The notes beneath the pieces were generated by a model, which saw nothing but the letters and a program-made list of their open reading frames with translations, was not told where the DNA came from and made no database searches. From NCBI RefSeq assembly GCF_002917925.1, contig NZ_PPFE01000006.1, forward strand, positions 187,501-225,356: DNA of 37,856 nucleotides, written 5' to 3'. Each line of letters starts with the position of its first letter. Within the stretch, counting starts at the first letter, position 1. Positions 17,804-26,255 of this stretch are shown piece after piece. The position numbers and the translations under genes are program-made. Origin of the DNA: Roseovarius confluentis (GTDB lineage Bacteria > Pseudomonadota > Alphaproteobacteria > Rhodobacterales > Rhodobacteraceae).

Positions 17804-18667
17804 TCACTCGGCGGCCAGCTGCTGCGGTTTGGGCCGTCCGACCTCGGCGATCTGGGCGATCACGCCCTCCAGAACGGCTTTGAACGCCTCGAAATTGCCA
17901 TTGGGCCGGATCAGCCTCTCGTTCATGTAAAGCGCCCGGTCGATCTCGACCTGCACCGCGTGCCGGTTCTCCTGCGGGCGGCCGTAATGCTGGGTGATGA
18001 AGGCCCCGGCAAAGGGCGCGTTGCGCGCCACATTCAGCCCGGCGGCACTGAACGCCGCCTCGATCCGGTCCACCACGTCGTCGCTCGCCGCCGCGCCGAA
18101 CCTATCGCCCAGGACCACCTCGGGGCGCCGCGCCCCACTGCGGGCGACGGCATCCATCGCCTCGTGCGGCATCGAGTGGCAATCGATCAGGATCGACTGT
18201 CCGAAAAGCCCGAGCGCCTGATCCAGCTGGGTTTTCAGCGCCGCATGATAGGGCCGCCAATAGGTGTCGATGCGCCTTTGCGCTTCGTCCATCGTGATCT
18301 TGCCGGAATAGATCGCCTTGCCATTGGCCACCACGCGCGGGATCACTCCCAGGCCAGAGGCCACGCGCGGGTTGTGCCCCGTGCGCCGCGCCCCTTCGAT
18401 CAGCGCCGGGTCCAGCTCCTCGGTCGAGCGGTTCAGATCCACGAAGGCCCGTGGCGCCCCCGCCTTGATAAACGGCGCCCCGTTGCGCGGCGCGGCCTCG
18501 AACAGATCGTCCACGAACGCATCCTCGGAACTGCGCACGCTCAGTTCATTGAGGTTCGTGCGCCGCACGAAAGACCACGGATAATCCCGCCCGCTATGGG
18601 GCGATGCGAACACCACCGAGGTCGTGCGACGCTCAGGATGTGTAAGGGTAAACGCGGCTTTGGGCAT
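17804..18667 (-). CDS. N-formylglutamate amidohydrolase family protein
   Basis: The protein is 287 residues, in the FGase family (PF05013), zinc-dependent enzymes that release formate from N-formylglutamate in histidine breakdown or act on similar N-formyl compounds. Visible motifs are FASPHSGRDYP near the start, AFVDLNRSTEELD, ILIDCHSMPHEA (likely metal-binding His), and AVQVEIDRALYMNE near the end. AGGAGAGAGA precedes the ATG. No other hut genes are in the window, so the in vivo substrate is open and I give no symbol. It diverges from tRNA-Val. Confidence 0.92.
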   Translation of the reverse strand: MPKAAFTLTHPERRTTSVVFASPHSGRDYPWSFVRRTNLNELSVRSSEDAFVDDLFEAAPRNGAPFIKAGAPRAFVDLNRSTEELDPALIEGARRTGHNPRVASGLGVIPRVVANGKAIYSGKITMDEAQRRIDTYWRPYHAALKTQLDQALGLFGQSILIDCHSMPHEAMDAVARSGARRPEVVLGDRFGAAASDDVVDRIEAAFSAAGLNVARNAPFAGAFITQHYGRPQENRHAVQVEIDRALYMNERLIRPNGNFEAFKAVLEGVIAQIAEVGRPKPQQLAAE

Positions 18668-18809
18668 TCTCTCTCCTGCCGGAACATAATAGTCTGAAAA
18701 TCAGGTTCTAAAAGCCCTTGATCCCCTTCCCGACTCCTTTTATAGACACGCCTCACCGGCGCGGTTCTCCGCGCCCCTATTCGTTGGGGGCCATGCCACT
18801 CCGGTATCA

Positions 18810-18884
18810 GGGCGATTAGCTCAGCGGTAGAGCACTTCGTTGACATCGAAGGGGTCACTAGTTCGATCCTAGTATCGCCCACCA
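18810..18884 (+). tRNA. tRNA-Val (anticodon GAC)
   Basis: The 75-base sequence folds as a full cloverleaf: acceptor GGGCGAT/ATCGCCC, D-arm GCTCAGCGGTAGAGC, anticodon stem CTTCG/CGAAG with loop TTGACAT (GAC at 18842-18844), T-arm CTAGTTCGATCCTAG, and encoded ACCA 3' end. It reads valine GUC and GUU codons. Confidence 0.97.
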
Positions 18885-18953
18885 TATTCACTGCCCGGCC
18901 TGGCCGGTGCACCCGCAACCCGGCGCCCCGCGCCACGACATTGGAGACGAGTG

Positions 18954-19079
18954 ATGAAAGTCCGGAACTCGCTGCGTTCGCTCAAGAACCGCCATCGCGA
19001 TTGCCGCGTCGTGCGCCGCAAAGGCCGCGTCTACGTGATCAACAAGACCCAGAAGCGTTTCAAGGCCCGTCAAGGCTGA
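18954..19079 (+). CDS. ykgO: 50S ribosomal protein L36 (zinc-free type)
   Basis: This tiny gene encodes 41 residues beginning [20 protein letters not shown] and ending KRFKARQG, very rich in Arg and Lys. It is the L36 form with only one cysteine (Cys17), lacking the Cys-Cys-Cys-His zinc site of classical RpmJ; this form is the YkgO/C-minus type and is usual in alphaproteobacteria. It is part of the large ribosomal subunit. A good ribosome-binding site (TTGGAGACGAG) precedes the ATG. It lies 69 bases downstream of tRNA-Val, possibly on the same transcript, and is closed by a strong terminator. Confidence 0.95.
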   Translation: MKVRNSLRSLKNRHRDCRVVRRKGRVYVINKTQKRFKARQG

Positions 19080-19104
19080 GATCCCGATCTGGTTCTGCTG
19101 AACG

Positions 19105-19128
19105 AACCCCGCCTCGGCGGGGTTTTTT
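19105..19128 (+). terminator. Rho-independent terminator after L36
   Basis: The GC-rich stem AACCCCGCC/GGCGGGGTT is followed by a six-T run (19123-19128) 45 bases after the L36 stop. A classical intrinsic terminator. Confidence 0.92.
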
Positions 19129-19155
19129 CGTTTCGCCGGGGCAAGCGGTTACGGT

Positions 19156-19297
19156 GCCGCGCGATTGCCAGACCGCGGGGTGGCGATCCAACGGTCGTTC
19201 AAGGCACTTTATCCCTGCCACCTCCGCAAAACATCAAATTGAAGCGCTTACGTCCCCCAATCGCCAGCCCGTCCGGGCGGTCTGGCGATCGCGCGGC
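19156..19297. repeat. MITE-like inverted-repeat element, copy B
   Basis: A 142-bp element has terminal inverted repeats of 21 bp: left 19156-19176 and right 19277-19297, matching at 20 of 21 positions. The right end is the exact reverse complement of the left end of copy A (1275-1295). The interior aligns with copy A but lacks its extra segment. It sits between the L36 terminator and the GFA gene; no coding capacity or target duplication was seen. Confidence 0.8.
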
Positions 19298-19366
19298 GGC
19301 GCGCAAGCGCGCCTCGATTCCGCGCGGTCCGCACTCTTCACACGTCGTTAGGAATTTCGCGGGACA

Positions 19367-19738
19367 CTACGTCTCATCCCGCTCGAACCGCGCCAGACCC
19401 GGCACTGCCGGCAACCACTCTTCCCGCCGCACGGTCCACAACTCGTAGGTCGGCTGGAACACGTTCGGCGCATCCAGCGCCCCAAGATGGACCTCCACCT
19501 CGCCGTCGCTGACGGAAAACACCGACCCGCCGCAGCGCGGACAGAAATGCCGCCCGTCCCAGTCGCGCGTCTCACCCCGAATCGCAACCGCCGCCTCGGG
19601 AAAGATCGCGGCGGCAAAGAACACCGCGCCATGATGCTTGCGGCAGTCTAGGCAATGGCACAACCCCACCCGGTCCGGCGCGCCTTCCGCCGTGATCCGC
19701 ACCGCCCCACAGAGGCACCCACCCTCGACCCGGTCCAT
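19367..19738 (-). CDS. GFA/CENP-V-fold zinc protein
   Basis: This 123-residue protein of the GFA family (glutathione-dependent formaldehyde-activating-enzyme fold) has the full set of zinc cysteines: GGCLCGAVRI, LCHCLDCRKHHG and FCPRCGGSVF. Many family members are uncharacterised, and enzyme activity cannot be assumed. The start at 19738 (MDRVEGG) is preferred over an in-frame ATG at 19765 because GGGAG lies 8 bases upstream and because it avoids overlap with the preceding gene, whose stop ends 4 bases before this start. It is the last gene of a small minus-strand group with the DUF1989 gene. Confidence 0.9.
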   Translation of the reverse strand: MDRVEGGCLCGAVRITAEGAPDRVGLCHCLDCRKHHGAVFFAAAIFPEAAVAIRGETRDWDGRHFCPRCGGSVFSVSDGEVEVHLGALDAPNVFQPTYELWTVRREEWLPAVPGLARFERDET

Positions 19739-19742
19739 GCCG

Positions 19743-20585
19743 CTATCTCCCGTGGGTCCGGTCATACCCGTTCACCGGCGGGCTGGCCCAATCGCCCAAG
19801 GCCCCCTCCGCCGGCGCGAAAACCTCGACCTTCAGCGGATAGCACGCCGCCGCGTCGCTGGAATGCTCGGCCGAGCAATCCCCGCCCGGACAGGCGCTCA
19901 ACGCCCCCAGCAGGTCGACCTCTGCAAACAATTCCAGGTAGTCGCCGGGCCGCACCGGGCTGGCCTTCATGAAATACTGGCCCGTGTCCCGCGTGAACCC
20001 GGTGCACATGAACACGTTCAACACGTCATGCACCAGCGGCTCGGCCTCCTCCAGCGACATCTCCAGTTCGTCCGCCACCGCCCGGGTCAGGTTGGAATGA
20101 CAGCAATGGTGATATTGCGACCCGGCCAGCAGATTGCCGGTATAGGGATCGCAGCGCGTGCCGATCACGTCATGCACCGACCCGCCGTACTGGTCGATCC
20201 CGTACCAGTCCAGCGTATCCTCCACGATCGTCGCCATGGGCCTCAGATACGGAAAACTCGACCACATCCGCTCACCGGTCGTCAGGTGTGTGCCGTGCAG
20301 CGCACGCGACTTGCCGGAGTAGAATCGCTCGCCCAGGTCATTGGCGTTCCACAGGTTCAGGTCCCCCACCTGCGGACCATCCACGCTGGTGATGCGAAAG
20401 AACTGCCCCGCCGCCACGCGAAAGCAGGCAGCCTCCCGCGGCGGGGCGATCACCTCACCGACCTTTTCCGCGCCGTCCCGCGCGGTGCGGTACAGGTCCA
20501 TATCCGGCACGGGCAGGGTCTCGTTGGGATAACAGACGACGGGCTTCACGGCCCGGCGCACATCGGCATCGGTGGGTTCCGGCAT
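19743..20585 (-). CDS. DUF1989 / urea carboxylase-associated family protein
   Basis: The product has 280 residues and matches the DUF1989 family (PF09347), found as urea-carboxylase-associated proteins and now linked to carboxyguanidine deiminase-type activity in some systems. Visible conserved segments are GQFFRITSVDGPQVGDLNLWN, CDPYTGNLLAG, HHCCHSNLTRA and DVLNVFMCTGFTRDTG, with several cysteines and histidines able to bind metal. No urea carboxylase or allophanate hydrolase gene is nearby, so the role here is uncertain; the adjacent ornithine/lysine decarboxylase gene hints at nitrogen or polyamine metabolism. Its ribosome-binding site overlaps the stop of the small membrane gene upstream. 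Confidence 0.88.
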   Translation of the reverse strand: MPEPTDADVRRAVKPVVCYPNETLPVPDMDLYRTARDGAEKVGEVIAPPREAACFRVAAGQFFRITSVDGPQVGDLNLWNANDLGERFYSGKSRALHGTHLTTGERMWSSFPYLRPMATIVEDTLDWYGIDQYGGSVHDVIGTRCDPYTGNLLAGSQYHHCCHSNLTRAVADELEMSLEEAEPLVHDVLNVFMCTGFTRDTGQYFMKASPVRPGDYLELFAEVDLLGALSACPGGDCSAEHSSDAAACYPLKVEVFAPAEGALGDWASPPVNGYDRTHGR

Positions 20586-20592
20586 GGGGTCC

Positions 20593-20799
20593 TCAGGATT
20601 GCGGCGTGTTCCTCAAGCAATCCAAAGGCGGTTTGCCATCCGATGTAAAGGCCCGCGCTCCGCAGAACGCACAGCGAAATGCCGTCTGCCCCGGCTTCGA
20701 CGCGCCACGGTCTTCGCGCCAGCGGCAATTGCGCATCTTGGGGCGCGCGTAAATCGCCACCAGTATGAACGCAATGACAAGACCCACGACAATGAACAT
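20593..20799 (-). CDS. Small membrane protein with zinc-knuckle-like cysteines
   Basis: The product is 68 residues: one N-terminal membrane helix (MFIVVGLVIAFILVAIYA) followed by a cytosolic tail with NCRW, then FRCAFCGARAF and a later Cys (LDCLRN). The CxxC pair plus the other cysteines could bind zinc. No family name is known to me. Its stop lies 7 bases before the DUF1989 ATG, inside that gene's ribosome-binding site, which suggests coupled translation. The start site has only a weak Shine-Dalgarno. Confidence 0.62.
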   Translation of the reverse strand: MFIVVGLVIAFILVAIYARPKMRNCRWREDRGASKPGQTAFRCAFCGARAFTSDGKPPLDCLRNTPQS

Positions 20800-20862
20800 G
20801 CCGTGGGTCTTACACTGTCCCGCGGGGCAAGGCCAACCGGCCCGCCCCGGATCGGGGGGCAG

Positions 20863-22035
20863 TTACAGCACGACCACGTCCAGCGGCGGGAAGCCGTTGA
20901 AACCCACGCTGGAGTAGGACGAGGTGTAGGCACCGCAGCTGCGGATGAACACCCGGTCGCCCGACTTCAGGCCCAGCGGCAGGTCGATCATGCGTTTTTC
21001 ATAGAGCACATCCGCCGAGTCGCAGGACGGCCCGGCCAGGATGCAGGGGCCCGTGCGCTCGCCGTCACGGGCGGTCACGAACTGATAGCGGATCGCTTCG
21101 TCCATGGTCTCGGCAAGGCCCGAGAACATGCCGATATCCAGGTACACCCAGCGGTGCAGGTCGTCGGGCGACTTGCGCGACACCAGCACCACCTCGGCGG
21201 CGATCATGCCGGCCTCGGCCACCAGGCCCCGGCCCGGCTCGGCCATCACGCGCGGCACGTCGCCGAAACGCTCGGCCACCATCTCGCGCACTTGGGCTGC
21301 ATAGATCGCCGGCGCCGCGATTTCCTCGCCATAGAAGGCCGGAAAGCCGCCACCGATGTTCAGCAGGTCCAGCGCGTGGCCGGCCTCGTGCGCGGCGCGC
21401 CACACATCGGCGATCCGGTCCAGCACCGGCGCCCACATGGCGGTCTGGCGGGTCTGGCTGCCGACGTGGAACGACACGCCCACCGGGCGCAGGCCCAGCG
21501 CAGCGGCATGGTCCATCAGCGCCACGGCGTGATCCGGCGCGCAGCCGAACTTGCGGGTCAGCGGCCAGTCCGCGCCCGACGCCTCGACGATCAGGCGGAT
21601 ATAGACCTCTGCGCCCGGCGCGTGCTCGGCGATCTTGTCCAGCTCTTCTTCGGCATCCGCCGCGAACAGGGTTACGCCCACGTGGTGCGCGAACGCGATA
21701 TCGCCCGGTTTCTTCACGGTGTTGCCGAACGAGATCTCCTCGGGCCGCGCGCCCTGCGACAGGCACAGCTCGATTTCGCCGCGGCTGGCCGCGTCGAAAT
21801 GGCTGCCGGCGTTCACCAGCGCCTCGATCACCTGCGGCTCGGGGTTGGCTTTGACGGCGTAGTGGATATGCGCATCGCCCAGCCCCTGCGCCAGCGCGTG
21901 ATAGTTCTGCAGCACGACTTCGGTGTCGATCACCAGCGTCGGGCGATCGAACGTGGTGGTACGCAGGAAGCCCTCGATACGGGCGGCGCAAGCATGGCGG
22001 AAATCACCCGACAGGTCGGTGACGAAAGCGGTCAT
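20863..22035 (-). CDS. Ornithine/lysine decarboxylase, PLP-dependent fold III
   Basis: This enzyme of the alanine-racemase-fold decarboxylases makes putrescine or cadaverine, feeding polyamine synthesis. The 390-residue protein shows the PLP lysine in HYAVKANPEP (Lys62), SFHVGSQ, the glycine loop LNIGGGFPAF, phosphate-binding AEPGRGLVAE, and the second-subunit active-site cysteine in GPSCDSADVLYE. It ends SSVGFNGFPP, typical of the family. The start at 22035 is chosen because TTTGGAG lies 6 bases upstream; an ATG two codons earlier sits too close to it. Ornithine is the likeliest substrate, but lysine use is common in relatives. Confidence 0.92.
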   Translation of the reverse strand: MTAFVTDLSGDFRHACAARIEGFLRTTTFDRPTLVIDTEVVLQNYHALAQGLGDAHIHYAVKANPEPQVIEALVNAGSHFDAASRGEIELCLSQGARPEEISFGNTVKKPGDIAFAHHVGVTLFAADAEEELDKIAEHAPGAEVYIRLIVEASGADWPLTRKFGCAPDHAVALMDHAAALGLRPVGVSFHVGSQTRQTAMWAPVLDRIADVWRAAHEAGHALDLLNIGGGFPAFYGEEIAAPAIYAAQVREMVAERFGDVPRVMAEPGRGLVAEAGMIAAEVVLVSRKSPDDLHRWVYLDIGMFSGLAETMDEAIRYQFVTARDGERTGPCILAGPSCDSADVLYEKRMIDLPLGLKSGDRVFIRSCGAYTSSYSSVGFNGFPPLDVVVL

Positions 22036-22223
22036 GGACATCTCCAAAGGTCACGAGGCGGCGAGGGCCGCGAGGTTCAGTTCAGAGACGTTACCGTCGC
22101 TACGTAACCGCTGGGGTATAAGGCCTTCGGGACAGAGGCGCGTGCGTTGGCGTCTGAATGCGCACATGGGGCCAAACCGTGAGTCGCGCAAGAGTTTTTG
22201 CATGCCGACCGATGAATTTTTCC

Positions 22224-22241
22224 ACACAGTTTGAACTGTGT
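22224..22241. promoter_or_regulatory. Palindrome between the decarboxylase and FAD-dehydrogenase genes
   Basis: ACACAGTT and AACTGTGT form a perfect 8-bp inverted repeat around TG. It lies 16 bases after the FAD-dehydrogenase stop and 188 bases before the decarboxylase start. It could be an operator or a short terminator stem; there is no T-run in the minus direction. Confidence 0.4.
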
Positions 22242-22257
22242 TTTCGCTACATCAGTT

Positions 22258-23901
22258 TCAGGCACTTCGCCCCGCCGCGCGCCCCGAGAAAATGCACCCG
22301 CCAAGGAAGGTCCCCTCCAGCGCGTTGTACCCGTGATACCCCCCGCCGCCGAACCCCGCGACCTCGCCGGCGGCGTAAAGCCCGTCCAGCACGCTGCCAT
22401 CCGGGCGCAGCACTTTTGCTTCCGGATCGGTGTGCAACCCGCCCAGCGATTTGCGCGTCAGGATGTTCAGCCGCACGGCAATCAGCGGGCCATTGGCGGG
22501 GTCGAGAATCGCATGAGGCTTTGCCGTGCGGATCAGCCTGTCGCCGCGATAGGCCCGCGCCTGCCTTATGGCGGTCACCTGCGAGTCCTTGGCAAACGGA
22601 TTGCTCAGCTGCGCATCCCGCGCCGCCACCTGCGCCCGCAAGTAAGCGGCGTCCAGAGGTGCGTTGGGCGTGATCCGGTTCATGCCCTCGACGAGCGTCT
22701 CGAAATCCCGTGCCACGACGAAATCCTCACCATGCGCCTTGAACGCTTCCACCGCGCCCGTCGCCCCCTTGCCCAGCCGTTCCTTCAAGACCTCGCGCCA
22801 CTTGCCCGAGGTCAGGTCGGGGTTCTGCTCGCTCCCCGACAAGGCAAACTCCTTCTCGATGATCTTCTGCGTCAGGATGAACCACGAATGTTCATGACCC
22901 GTGGACAGGATGCGTCTCAAGGTGCTCAGCGTGTCGAACCCCGGCAGGCACGGCGCCTCCATCCGCACACCGTTGGCGTCGAACCACATCGAGGACGGCC
23001 CGGGCAAAATCCGTATCCCGTGGTTGGGCCAGATCGGGTCCCAGTTCTTCAGCCCCTCGCAATAATGCCACATCCGGTCCTCGTTGATCGCCCCGGCCCC
23101 GGCGGCCTTGGCCACGTCCTGCATCTGGCCATCGACGTAATCCGGCACGCCCGCCACCATTACCTTGGGCGCGGGGCCCAGCCGGTCCACGGGCCACAAC
23201 TTGCGCACCTTTTCGTGGTCCCCGCCGATCCCGCCCGACGCGACGATCACGCTCTCGGCCTGCATCTCGAACTGCCCGGTCACCTTACGGCTGGTCGAGG
23301 CCCCGCGCACCGCGTCATCCTCGGCCAGCACATCCCCACGCAGCCCAGTCACCCGCCCATCGGTCACGTCCAGCCCTGTCACATGATGCCGAAACGCAAA
23401 CCGCAGTTTGCCCGCCTGCTCCGCCTCTTTCGCCAGCCGCACGAACGGGGCAACAACGCCCGTCCCCGTCCCCCAGGTCACGTGAAAGCGCGGCACCGAA
23501 TTGCCGTGCCCGTCGGCCTTGGCCCCGCCCCGCTCGGCCCAGCCGACGACGGGAAACCAGCGCATTCCGAGATCGTGCAGATACCCCCGCATCGCCCCCG
23601 CGGCGAAATCCAGATACGCCTCGGCCACGCGGCGCGGGTTCGCATCCTCGGGTCGGTCGAATTGCGCGCTGCCCATCCAGTCCTGCGCCGCCAGGTCCCG
23701 GCTATCCCGAATGCCCATGCGCCGCTGTTCCGGCGTGTCGATCATCATCAGCCCGCCCAGCGACCAGAACGCCTGCCCGCCCAGGGATTGCGGCCCTTCC
23801 TGGTCCAGCAGCACCACCTTGCGCCCGCGCTTCACCGCCTCATACGCGGCCACGAGGCCGGCCAACCCGCCGCCCACGATCGCGATATCGGTCTTCACCA
23901 T
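22258..23901 (-). CDS. FAD-binding dehydrogenase (fumarate reductase / ketosteroid dehydrogenase family)
   Basis: The 547-residue flavoprotein begins with a Rossmann FAD motif, DIAIVGGGLAGLVAAYEAVKRG, then LLDQEG and GGQAFWSLGG. It keeps the family's second FAD region at the C-terminus (LDGLYAAGEVAGFGGGGYHGYNALEGT) and SLGGLHTD. Members oxidise or reduce C=C bonds in varied substrates; none can be assigned here. The start at 23901 is set by GGGAGGGATC directly upstream. There is no signal peptide, so it should be cytoplasmic. It follows creD on the same strand, 65 bases apart. Confidence 0.88.
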   Translation of the reverse strand: MVKTDIAIVGGGLAGLVAAYEAVKRGRKVVLLDQEGPQSLGGQAFWSLGGLMMIDTPEQRRMGIRDSRDLAAQDWMGSAQFDRPEDANPRRVAEAYLDFAAGAMRGYLHDLGMRWFPVVGWAERGGAKADGHGNSVPRFHVTWGTGTGVVAPFVRLAKEAEQAGKLRFAFRHHVTGLDVTDGRVTGLRGDVLAEDDAVRGASTSRKVTGQFEMQAESVIVASGGIGGDHEKVRKLWPVDRLGPAPKVMVAGVPDYVDGQMQDVAKAAGAGAINEDRMWHYCEGLKNWDPIWPNHGIRILPGPSSMWFDANGVRMEAPCLPGFDTLSTLRRILSTGHEHSWFILTQKIIEKEFALSGSEQNPDLTSGKWREVLKERLGKGATGAVEAFKAHGEDFVVARDFETLVEGMNRITPNAPLDAAYLRAQVAARDAQLSNPFAKDSQVTAIRQARAYRGDRLIRTAKPHAILDPANGPLIAVRLNILTRKSLGGLHTDPEAKVLRPDGSVLDGLYAAGEVAGFGGGGYHGYNALEGTFLGGCIFSGRAAGRSA

Positions 23902-23966
23902 GATCCCTCCCACATTTGCGGGGCAGCCTAACCCGGCCGCCCCGCCTCATGGAAGGAAACGTCGCG

Positions 23967-25391
23967 TCAGCTTGTGGGCTGTGGCGCCTCAGGCTGCGGC
24001 TCCGCCTTACGGAACCACCCCCGGCGCGGGCCGGTGCGCGGCTCGCCGTACCAGTTCTCGTTCCGCGTGGCGAACATCGTGCCCGCGATGGCTGCGAACA
24101 GCAGGATCGACCCGGCCAGCAACGCATAGTCCGCGCTGCGCAGAATGAGGTAGAGCACGCCATAAAGCACGGCCAGCATCGCGCCCACAACCAGCGTCCG
24201 ACGGCCCAGCTTCAGCGCCGTTGCCGCAAAGGCGGTGACCAACCCCACGGTCGCTGCCCCTGACACAAGGTAGGCCATCGCGAATCCCACCTGCTCGGAC
24301 AGCGCCAGCATCAGCAGGAAGAACGCCGATTGCGCCAGCCCGATCAGGATATACTGCACCGGGTGCGTCGGCCGCTTGGTCTGCCCTTCCACCAGGAAAA
24401 TCGTCAGGAAGGTGAGGCCAATGAACAGGATGCCGTACCGCGCCGCGCGATAGGCCTTCTGGTAGAAGTCATTCGGCTGGTAGAGCCCGACGCCAAAGCT
24501 CGACTGGCTTCGCGCGACCTCGTTCTGGTTCTCGCGGCTGACCTGCGGCAAGGGGCGCGCCAGGTGCGGGATCACCCAATTGGCCTCGAACCCGTCCTCG
24601 CGCACCTCGTGGCTGTCTGGCAGGAACGCGCCCTGGAATTCCGGATGCGGCCAATCCGAGGTCAGCGTCACCCGCGTCTCGCGTCCCACCGGCGTGAAGG
24701 ACAGCGCCTCGGCCCCGTTCAGCCCCATCTTCAGATCGAACGCCCCGATCTCTCGCGGGTCCCCCGTCGGCGCCCGCAGCCCGCCAATATAGCGGTTTTC
24801 ACCCGCCACCGGCTCCATCTCCAGCGCCCGGCCATCGGCCATCAGCCGCGTCTCGCCCCGCAGCGCGCGGTTACTGCTCACGTAAACCCGCACCTCCGCC
24901 TCGTCCCACAGCAGAACCTCCTCGCCGCGCAACGCCGCCTCAGCCTCTTCGGCGTTGAAATCGAACGCGCCCGCGGCCTTGGCCGTGTAGACCGGCACCG
25001 AGAAGATGCCCCGGCTGCGCTCCTGCGTGGTCTTCTCCACACCGAGGTCCAGAGTGTCGGGATAGACATAAACCGGATCCCGGCGCAGCGTCCGTTCCAC
25101 CTGCCTGAAGCGGAACACCGGCTGGTCGTCGCCATCCAGCCTCTGTGCGCCGGTCGCCGGGTCGATCACCTCTTCACGTTCGCGCAACATCACGGTCTCC
25201 TGCACCGGGATGATCAGGACAGGGCCGGACAAGAGCTGCCGCCCGCCCCACTCCTGCCCGACCGACGCGATGGCCTGGCGGTTGTAATCGGCGCGGCTGT
25301 CGATGATCGCACCGACGAAAAACACGGGGATGGTCATCAGCAGCACCAGCAGGCCCACGATGATGAACCGCAATCCGGGGGAACGCAGCAT
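23967..25391 (-). CDS. creD: CreD family inner-membrane protein
   Basis: This 474-residue protein matches CreD (PF06123), an inner-membrane protein associated with envelope integrity and, in some bacteria, beta-lactam response. An N-terminal membrane helix (LRFIIVGLLVLLMTIPVFFVG) precedes a large periplasmic domain, and about five or six helices fill the C-terminal third (YGILFIGLTFLTIFLVEG onwards), where KRPTHPVQYILIGLAQSAFFLLLLAL-type sequence is diagnostic. No creBC two-component genes lie nearby; a MarR-type regulator starts 142 bases away in the opposite direction and may control it. Confidence 0.9.
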   Translation of the reverse strand: MLRSPGLRFIIVGLLVLLMTIPVFFVGAIIDSRADYNRQAIASVGQEWGGRQLLSGPVLIIPVQETVMLREREEVIDPATGAQRLDGDDQPVFRFRQVERTLRRDPVYVYPDTLDLGVEKTTQERSRGIFSVPVYTAKAAGAFDFNAEEAEAALRGEEVLLWDEAEVRVYVSSNRALRGETRLMADGRALEMEPVAGENRYIGGLRAPTGDPREIGAFDLKMGLNGAEALSFTPVGRETRVTLTSDWPHPEFQGAFLPDSHEVREDGFEANWVIPHLARPLPQVSRENQNEVARSQSSFGVGLYQPNDFYQKAYRAARYGILFIGLTFLTIFLVEGQTKRPTHPVQYILIGLAQSAFFLLMLALSEQVGFAMAYLVSGAATVGLVTAFAATALKLGRRTLVVGAMLAVLYGVLYLILRSADYALLAGSILLFAAIAGTMFATRNENWYGEPRTGPRRGWFRKAEPQPEAPQPTS

Positions 25392-25533
25392 TGGAATGTC
25401 CTCTCATTTCATATTCCGATGCTCCCTTTTGCGCAGGCCCCCGTGCAGACGCCCCCGCCCCCGTTGCGCAGATTTCGTGCAGGCCGGCAAACGCCCCTTG
25501 CCCCCCAAATGCACCTGCATTTATGGTCCGGCC

Positions 25534-25986
25534 ATGAGCAGAACACCCCAGAACCTTTCCGCGTGGCAGGTCCTGTCGCGCACCCACCGCCGCCTTCAGA
25601 GCCACCTGGAGTCCGCACTCAAGGCCGAAGGCCTGCCGCCACTCGACGTGCTGGATGCGCTGGCCGCACTTGACGCGGGCCAGGATGGCCAGACCGCGAA
25701 ATCACTGGAACACAGCCTGATGCTGCCGCAATACGGCGTGTCACGCCTGCTGGACCGGGTGGAAAAAGACGGGCTGATCCGCCGCGTCGCGGATGCCACG
25801 GACAAACGGCTCAAGCATGTGCACCTGACCGAGGCGGGCCGTGCCACGCTTATCGCCATGGTGCAGACGCGCGATGCCGCGCTCGACGCATTCCTTGTGC
25901 CCCGGGCCAAGCCGGGGCAGTTGGACCGCATCACCGATCTGCTGTCCCTGCTCGATCAGGACGCGTCAGAGCCCACCTCGGGATAA
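25534..25986 (+). CDS. MarR family transcriptional regulator
   Basis: The 150-residue product has the MarR winged-helix layout: dimerisation helix (WQVLSRTHRRLQSHLESALKAEGL), recognition helix region (LMLPQYGVSRLLDRVEKDGLI), and wing RRVADATDKRLKHVHLTEAGRA. Such proteins repress genes until a small ligand binds. It diverges from creD, sharing a 142-base promoter region, so creD or itself is a likely target. No ribosome-binding site stands out before the ATG at 25534. The 3' end overlaps the end of the facing minus-strand gene by 31 bases. Confidence 0.9.
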   Translation: MSRTPQNLSAWQVLSRTHRRLQSHLESALKAEGLPPLDVLDALAALDAGQDGQTAKSLEHSLMLPQYGVSRLLDRVEKDGLIRRVADATDKRLKHVHLTEAGRATLIAMVQTRDAALDAFLVPRAKPGQLDRITDLLSLLDQDASEPTSG

Positions 25987-26255
25987 AGCAACCCGAACAG
26001 CGCCAGCGGCCGCTCGTCGCGCGACAAGGTGCCTGGCTCCCAGCCATAGCCGAAAGCCGCGAAGACCTCCTTGTCGTCGCAATGGTCGTCAAAGACCTTG
26101 CCCGCGCGTTCGACAAGTCCCGCCAGTTCACTGACGAACTTGCTCTCCCCGATCGCCGTCCGGTTCAGATAGTGCAGTCGCCCCGACAGGTGGCGGCACA
26201 CGTCCCGAAACTCTTCCTTCGACTTGAAATCGAACTCGGGACGCGGCTTGCTCAT
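25956..26255 (-). CDS. Small protein of unknown function at the end of the sdh operon (99 residues)
   Basis: The product ([23 protein letters not shown]...) is hydrophilic, with no signal or membrane segment and two Cys residues. Its ATG shares one base with the sdhB stop (TAATG), so it is translated with sdhB. The 3' end overlaps the facing MarR gene by 31 bases. I do not recognise the family. The coupling suggests a link to succinate dehydrogenase, for example assembly, but nothing in the sequence proves it. Confidence 0.75.
   Translation of the reverse strand: MSKPRPEFDFKSKEEFRDVCRHLSGRLHYLNRTAIGESKFVSELAGLVERAGKVFDDHCDDKEVFAAFGYGWEPGTLSRDERPLALFGLLYPEVGSDAS

Noticed and set aside
22036..22257. 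Polyamine-gene leader riboswitch ahead of the decarboxylase
   Set aside because: I could not fold or align a known motif by eye; only the palindrome at 22224-22241 is supported.
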